This document shows, piece by piece, positions 18,351-18,380 of a stretch of 18,380 nucleotides of DNA. The notes beneath the pieces are model-generated. The model did no database searches. It saw nothing but the letters and a program-made list of their open reading frames with translations, and was not told the origin of the DNA. The DNA is taken from assembly GCA_002751075.1 (NCBI GenBank), contig NAOQ01000096.1, forward strand, positions 2,502-20,881, in the 5' to 3' direction. Source of the stretch: Ichthyophonus hoferi (Eukaryota > Opisthokonta > Ichthyosporea > Ichthyophonida > Ichthyophonidae). How positions within the stretch are numbered: the first letter of the stretch is position 1; each line of letters starts with the position of its first letter. A program made the translations under genes and the position numbers.

Positions 18351-18380
18351 CAGTATAGTAGTATAGCAGTATAGTAGTAT
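18351..18380. repeat. 16-bp tandem repeat at the window edge
   Basis: The unit CAGTATAGTAGTATAG occurs once in full at 18351-18366 and again, cut by the window edge, at 18367-18380. It is itself built from AGTAT pieces and probably lies in an intron of the transporter gene. Confidence 0.75.

Noticed and set aside
1-18380. CRISPR array, rRNA, bacterial operon features
   Set aside because: No regularly spaced repeats, no rRNA-like sequence, and spliced genes argue for a eukaryote.

Overview
The window looks like nuclear DNA of an AT-rich, intron-bearing eukaryote. The evidence is a low GC content (about one third by eye), GT-AG introns of about 64 to 633 nt, TATA-like boxes, AATAAA signals, many simple repeats, and a GATA-type zinc-finger factor. 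The GATA fingers have the C-x2-C-x17-C-x2-C spacing shared by animals and fungi but are not close to the animal consensus. A fungus-like or unicellular opisthokont host is my best guess. No species can be named from the sequence.

Layout. At the left end (1-1915, +) is the 3' part of a spliced gene of unknown function, followed by an AATAAA and by three diverged copies of a 140-150 bp repeat (about 1982-2380). On the minus strand at 2594-3808 is an intact single-exon gene for a two-finger GATA transcription factor. From 3809 to 7270 there is AT-rich DNA with small inverted repeats and only weak small-ORF candidates. At 7333-8058 (+), with a TATA box 46 bp upstream, is a secreted protein of four six-cysteine repeats that I do not recognise. 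Facing it on the minus strand is a possible 66-residue secreted peptide (8201-8401), then a 185-residue protein (8996-9553, -) with a possible protein phosphatase 1 docking motif. The 9.6-11.65 kb stretch is AT-rich and holds a short motif resembling a decayed hammerhead ribozyme (10479-10509, -).

From 11.65 to 12.57 kb lies a broken coding fossil of unknown origin, followed by a 100-residue ORF (12898-13200, +), a nested inverted repeat, and a 3' remnant of a LINE reverse transcriptase (about 13.9-14.1 kb). The right end, 14661-18285 (-), holds the C-terminal half of a TauE/SafE-type membrane transporter. I could rebuild its exons with consistent splice phases; the N-terminal half lies beyond the window.

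The genes point in different directions, with no operon-like arrangement and no obvious joint pathway. The least familiar items are the cysteine-repeat secreted protein, the left-end gene with two competing reading frames, the hammerhead-like motif, and a marked excess of CCAAT/ATTGG, including a recurring GATTGG directly after splice donors.
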